A DNA stretch of 64,000 bases from Gelidibacter salicanalis (lineage in GTDB: Bacteria; Bacteroidota; Bacteroidia; Flavobacteriales; Flavobacteriaceae), in assembly GCF_007997285.1 (NCBI RefSeq), contig NZ_VORX01000008.1, forward strand, positions 62,001 to 126,000, in the 5' to 3' direction. Below, in pieces: positions 62,197-64,000 of this stretch; the first letter of the stretch is position 1, and each line of letters opens with the position of its first letter. Position numbers and translations under genes: made by a program. Under the pieces are notes generated by a model. It ran no database searches. It saw nothing but the letters and a program-made list of their open reading frames with translations, and had not been told where the DNA came from.

Positions 62197-63003
62197 TTAC
62201 CACCAAACCACAAAGAATTTTTTTAGTGTTGTTCCAGTTCTGAGCCAGCATAATGGCGAGCGTTGATCCTTAAGCCACACCGTAACCTCTATTTTAAATT
62301 CATCATAATTGAGCCAGCAAACCGCATCGTGGGGATCCATAATCCAATCCATTTTCTGGGGAATAAAAAAATGATCGGCTTTAAACTGTGCCATATCAGC
62401 GCTATGGATGTAAAACCCTTTGACACAATCAGGATTTAATTGATCAAAAGCATCGTCTGAAAAATTTAGAGGTAAAAATAATTGCGCTTTAAAAAGTACT
62501 TGTTGTTGAATATCTGAGGCCTGTAGTCCTAATTTTTCAAGCAGTGGTTGTGTTTTTTTATGATAGAGTAGTGGCAACTGTTTTTCTTTCAGTTTGGTCA
62601 GTTTTTGCACTAACGCATCGTTTCGGTTAGGGCCAATCCAGTGCGATAATTCGGTAACGCCTGAATCAGGATCATACAAATAAAATTTATAGATAATTTC
62701 CAAATGTACGGCTCCAGTATCGGTCACCAGTAAAGCATCCAATTCGCCTATAGTTATTTTACCATCCTGAATCTGAATGTTTTCGGATAGAATTGAACAA
62801 AAAGCATCTGAAGCCAATTCATGGAACACAAATTGTTCCACCAGCTTCCCGAGGCGAAGTTTTTTATTGGGTAATCCGATAAAATTTTCCCCGCTGTGAA
62901 CACCCATCACAAAAGATTTTAGCCCGTAAATTGGAGCTTCCCCCAAAAGTTGAGATGTGTTGACATATCCTTTAAAATTGCGTAATAAGCTAGCTGTATC
63001 CAT
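62197..63003 (-). CDS. DUF1853 family protein
   Basis: 268 residues from the ATG at 63003; a TTG at 63018 would add MRRII. The opening LLRNFKGYVNTSQLLG and blocks LGKLVEQF-FHEL, EIIYKFYLYD, LSHWIGPNRND and MDPHDAVCWLNY match DUF1853. It has no signal peptide or helicase motif. Related proteins resemble nuclease-fold enzymes, but I do not see a decisive catalytic set and the function is unknown. It is divergent from the second helicase gene. Confidence 0.85.
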   Translation of the reverse strand: MDTASLLRNFKGYVNTSQLLGEAPIYGLKSFVMGVHSGENFIGLPNKKLRLGKLVEQFVFHELASDAFCSILSENIQIQDGKITIGELDALLVTDTGAVHLEIIYKFYLYDPDSGVTELSHWIGPNRNDALVQKLTKLKEKQLPLLYHKKTQPLLEKLGLQASDIQQQVLFKAQLFLPLNFSDDAFDQLNPDCVKGFYIHSADMAQFKADHFFIPQKMDWIMDPHDAVCWLNYDEFKIEVTVWLKDQRSPLCWLRTGTTLKKFFVVWW

Positions 63004-63044
63004 AATAATCCGTCGCAATTTACAAATATCTTTTAGACGAAATA

Positions 63045-63075
63045 TTGTAATACCCCTCTATTACACTTATCTTTG
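63045..63075 (+). promoter_or_regulatory. Complete Bacteroidetes promoter for the second helicase gene
   Basis: TTG at 63045-63047, a 20-base spacer, then TATCTTTG at 63068-63075, matching TTG-N17-23-TAnnTTTG. The -7 box ends 39 bases before the ATG at 63115. Confidence 0.75.
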
Positions 63076-63114
63076 TACCTTCTTACTAATCCAAACGCCT
63101 AAGCCACATTACCA

Positions 63115-64000
63115 ATGTCTGTAAAAACCCTTTCAGAAAATTTAGAACGTCAAACCGGAAAAGATTTATATAATTATCAGAAAAAGGCTATCGACAAGGT
63201 GTTTAAAGCTTTCGATGAGGCGCCTGAAGATTATCATTTACTTTACCAATTGCCTACCGGAGGTGGGAAAACGGTTATTTTCTCTGAATTTGTTAGACAA
63301 TATTTAAAGAATCACGACAAAAAAGTTGTGATTTTAACCCACCGAATAGAGTTGCTCAAGCAAACTTCACGCATGTTGACGGAATTTAACGTTAGCAATA
63401 AGGTGGTAGATAGCAAGGCGAATCTGGATGACCAAGCAAACTATAGCTGTTTTGTAGCAATGGTTGAGACCTTGAACAATAGACTTCAGGAGGAGATGCT
63501 AGATATCTCTGATGTTGGTTTGGTCATTATTGATGAGGCGCATTACAACTCCTTCACCAAACTCTTTAAATATTTCGAAAAATCTTTTATTCTTGGTGTA
63601 ACGGCAACCCCGTTGAGTTCTAATAAAGATTTGCCAATGAAGGATAATTACAATGAGCTGATTACCGGTGAAACTATCGAATCGCTTATTGAAAATAATT
63701 TCCTATCTCCGGCAGAAACCTATCAGTACAATGTTGGATTAACGTCATTAGAAGTGGGCTCTAACGGCGATTATACCGTGAAATCTTCTGAAGATCTCTA
63801 CACTAATACAGACATGCTAAGAAAAGTGGTGTATGCCTATGAGCAACACTCCTTGAATAAGAAGACCTTGATTTTCAACAATGGGATCAATACTTCTTTA
63901 CATGTGTATGATACCTTTAAAAGAGCGGGATATACCATTGCTCATTTAGACAATACTGCCACCAAAAAGGAGCGTAAAGCCATTTTGAAATGGTTTAAGG
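63115..64000 (+). CDS. DEAD/DEAH-box helicase, second copy, truncated by the window edge
   Basis: An open frame from the ATG at 63115 runs without stop to the end of the window (295 codons visible). Walker A PTGGGKT at 47-53 and DEAH at 140-143 align almost without gaps to the gene at 55588; over the first core block (LPTGGGKT to ML.F) 39 of 46 residues agree. The C-terminal part lies outside. The two copies are about 7.5 kb apart in the same direction, suggesting a duplication. The promoter is one of the best in the window. Confidence 0.88.
   Translation, partial: MSVKTLSENLERQTGKDLYNYQKKAIDKVFKAFDEAPEDYHLLYQLPTGGGKTVIFSEFVRQYLKNHDKKVVILTHRIELLKQTSRMLTEFNVSNKVVDSKANLDDQANYSCFVAMVETLNNRLQEEMLDISDVGLVIIDEAHYNSFTKLFKYFEKSFILGVTATPLSSNKDLPMKDNYNELITGETIESLIENNFLSPAETYQYNVGLTSLEVGSNGDYTVKSSEDLYTNTDMLRKVVYAYEQHSLNKKTLIFNNGINTSLHVYDTFKRAGYTIAHLDNTATKKERKAILKWFK

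Overview
The window is about 64 kb of a low-GC bacterial chromosome that reads as a member of the Flavobacteriaceae (Bacteroidetes); I cannot fix the genus. The evidence is the gene content: a divergent tsaD/tamB pair, an lptD-amidase-mlaD block, bacillithiol synthase bshA, a fused branched-chain E1 dehydrogenase, a cold-shock protein with a Lys-rich N-terminus, and a ligase-associated helicase plus PdeM. There are also many copies of the Bacteroidetes -7 promoter box TAnnTTTG upstream of genes, few Shine-Dalgarno-like sites, and several TTG starts. I see no rRNA, tRNA, CRISPR array, prophage, IS element or resistance island. It is a housekeeping region.

Layout. 1-954: end of a ligase-associated Lhr-type helicase and pdeM. 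1021-6895: a microprotein, then minus-strand genes for a THUMP-like methyltransferase, an AI-2E family permease, a TrmH-type RNA methyltransferase, a DUF4159 protein, rsmE and tsaD. 7005-14559: plus-strand tamB, pfkA, gapA and an amino-sugar kinase, with ridA convergent. 15090-25687: lptD diverging from an amidase, followed by mlaD, two Fe-S proteins split by a small HAD phosphatase, a microprotein, two bPH2 membrane proteins and a conserved 161-residue protein. 25898-31164: a GH3/NagZ plus serine-hydrolase fusion, bshA and an AraC regulator. 31233-38523: a small outer-membrane barrel, a giant FAD/Fe-S dehydrogenase, aroC, a dicarboxylate symporter and a RarD-like exporter.

38749-42470 is a tight three-gene operon: N-formylglutamate amidohydrolase-like protein, DUF1704/QEGLA metallopeptidase and glutathione-synthetase-like ATP-grasp ligase. 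42567-50208 is mostly minus strand (DCC protein, mutS2, a binding-protein-fold protein, nucleoside phosphorylase, DUF1835, SUI1-like factor, 2OG oxygenase), with ung on the plus strand. 50357-64000: the E1 fusion, a DUF2007 protein, an M19 dipeptidase, a 3D-domain lipoprotein, Hsp20 and a DEAD/DEAH helicase. Then come a secreted protein, a small HMA-like protein, a CSD protein, a pseudouridine synthase, topB, DUF1853, and a second helicase copy that runs off the window.

How the genes work together: tamB, lptD, mlaD, the amidase, the NagZ fusion, the amino-sugar kinase and the M19 dipeptidase suit outer-membrane assembly and cell-wall turnover; pfkA and gapA are glycolytic. The most unusual functional unit is the 38749-42470 operon. 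It places a DUF1704 HExxxH peptidase beside an ATP-grasp ligase, the same two enzyme classes that eukaryotes use to remove and re-add the C-terminal tyrosine of tubulin. Two seven-base-period tandem arrays (4160-4229 and 42988-43118) are the most striking non-coding structures.
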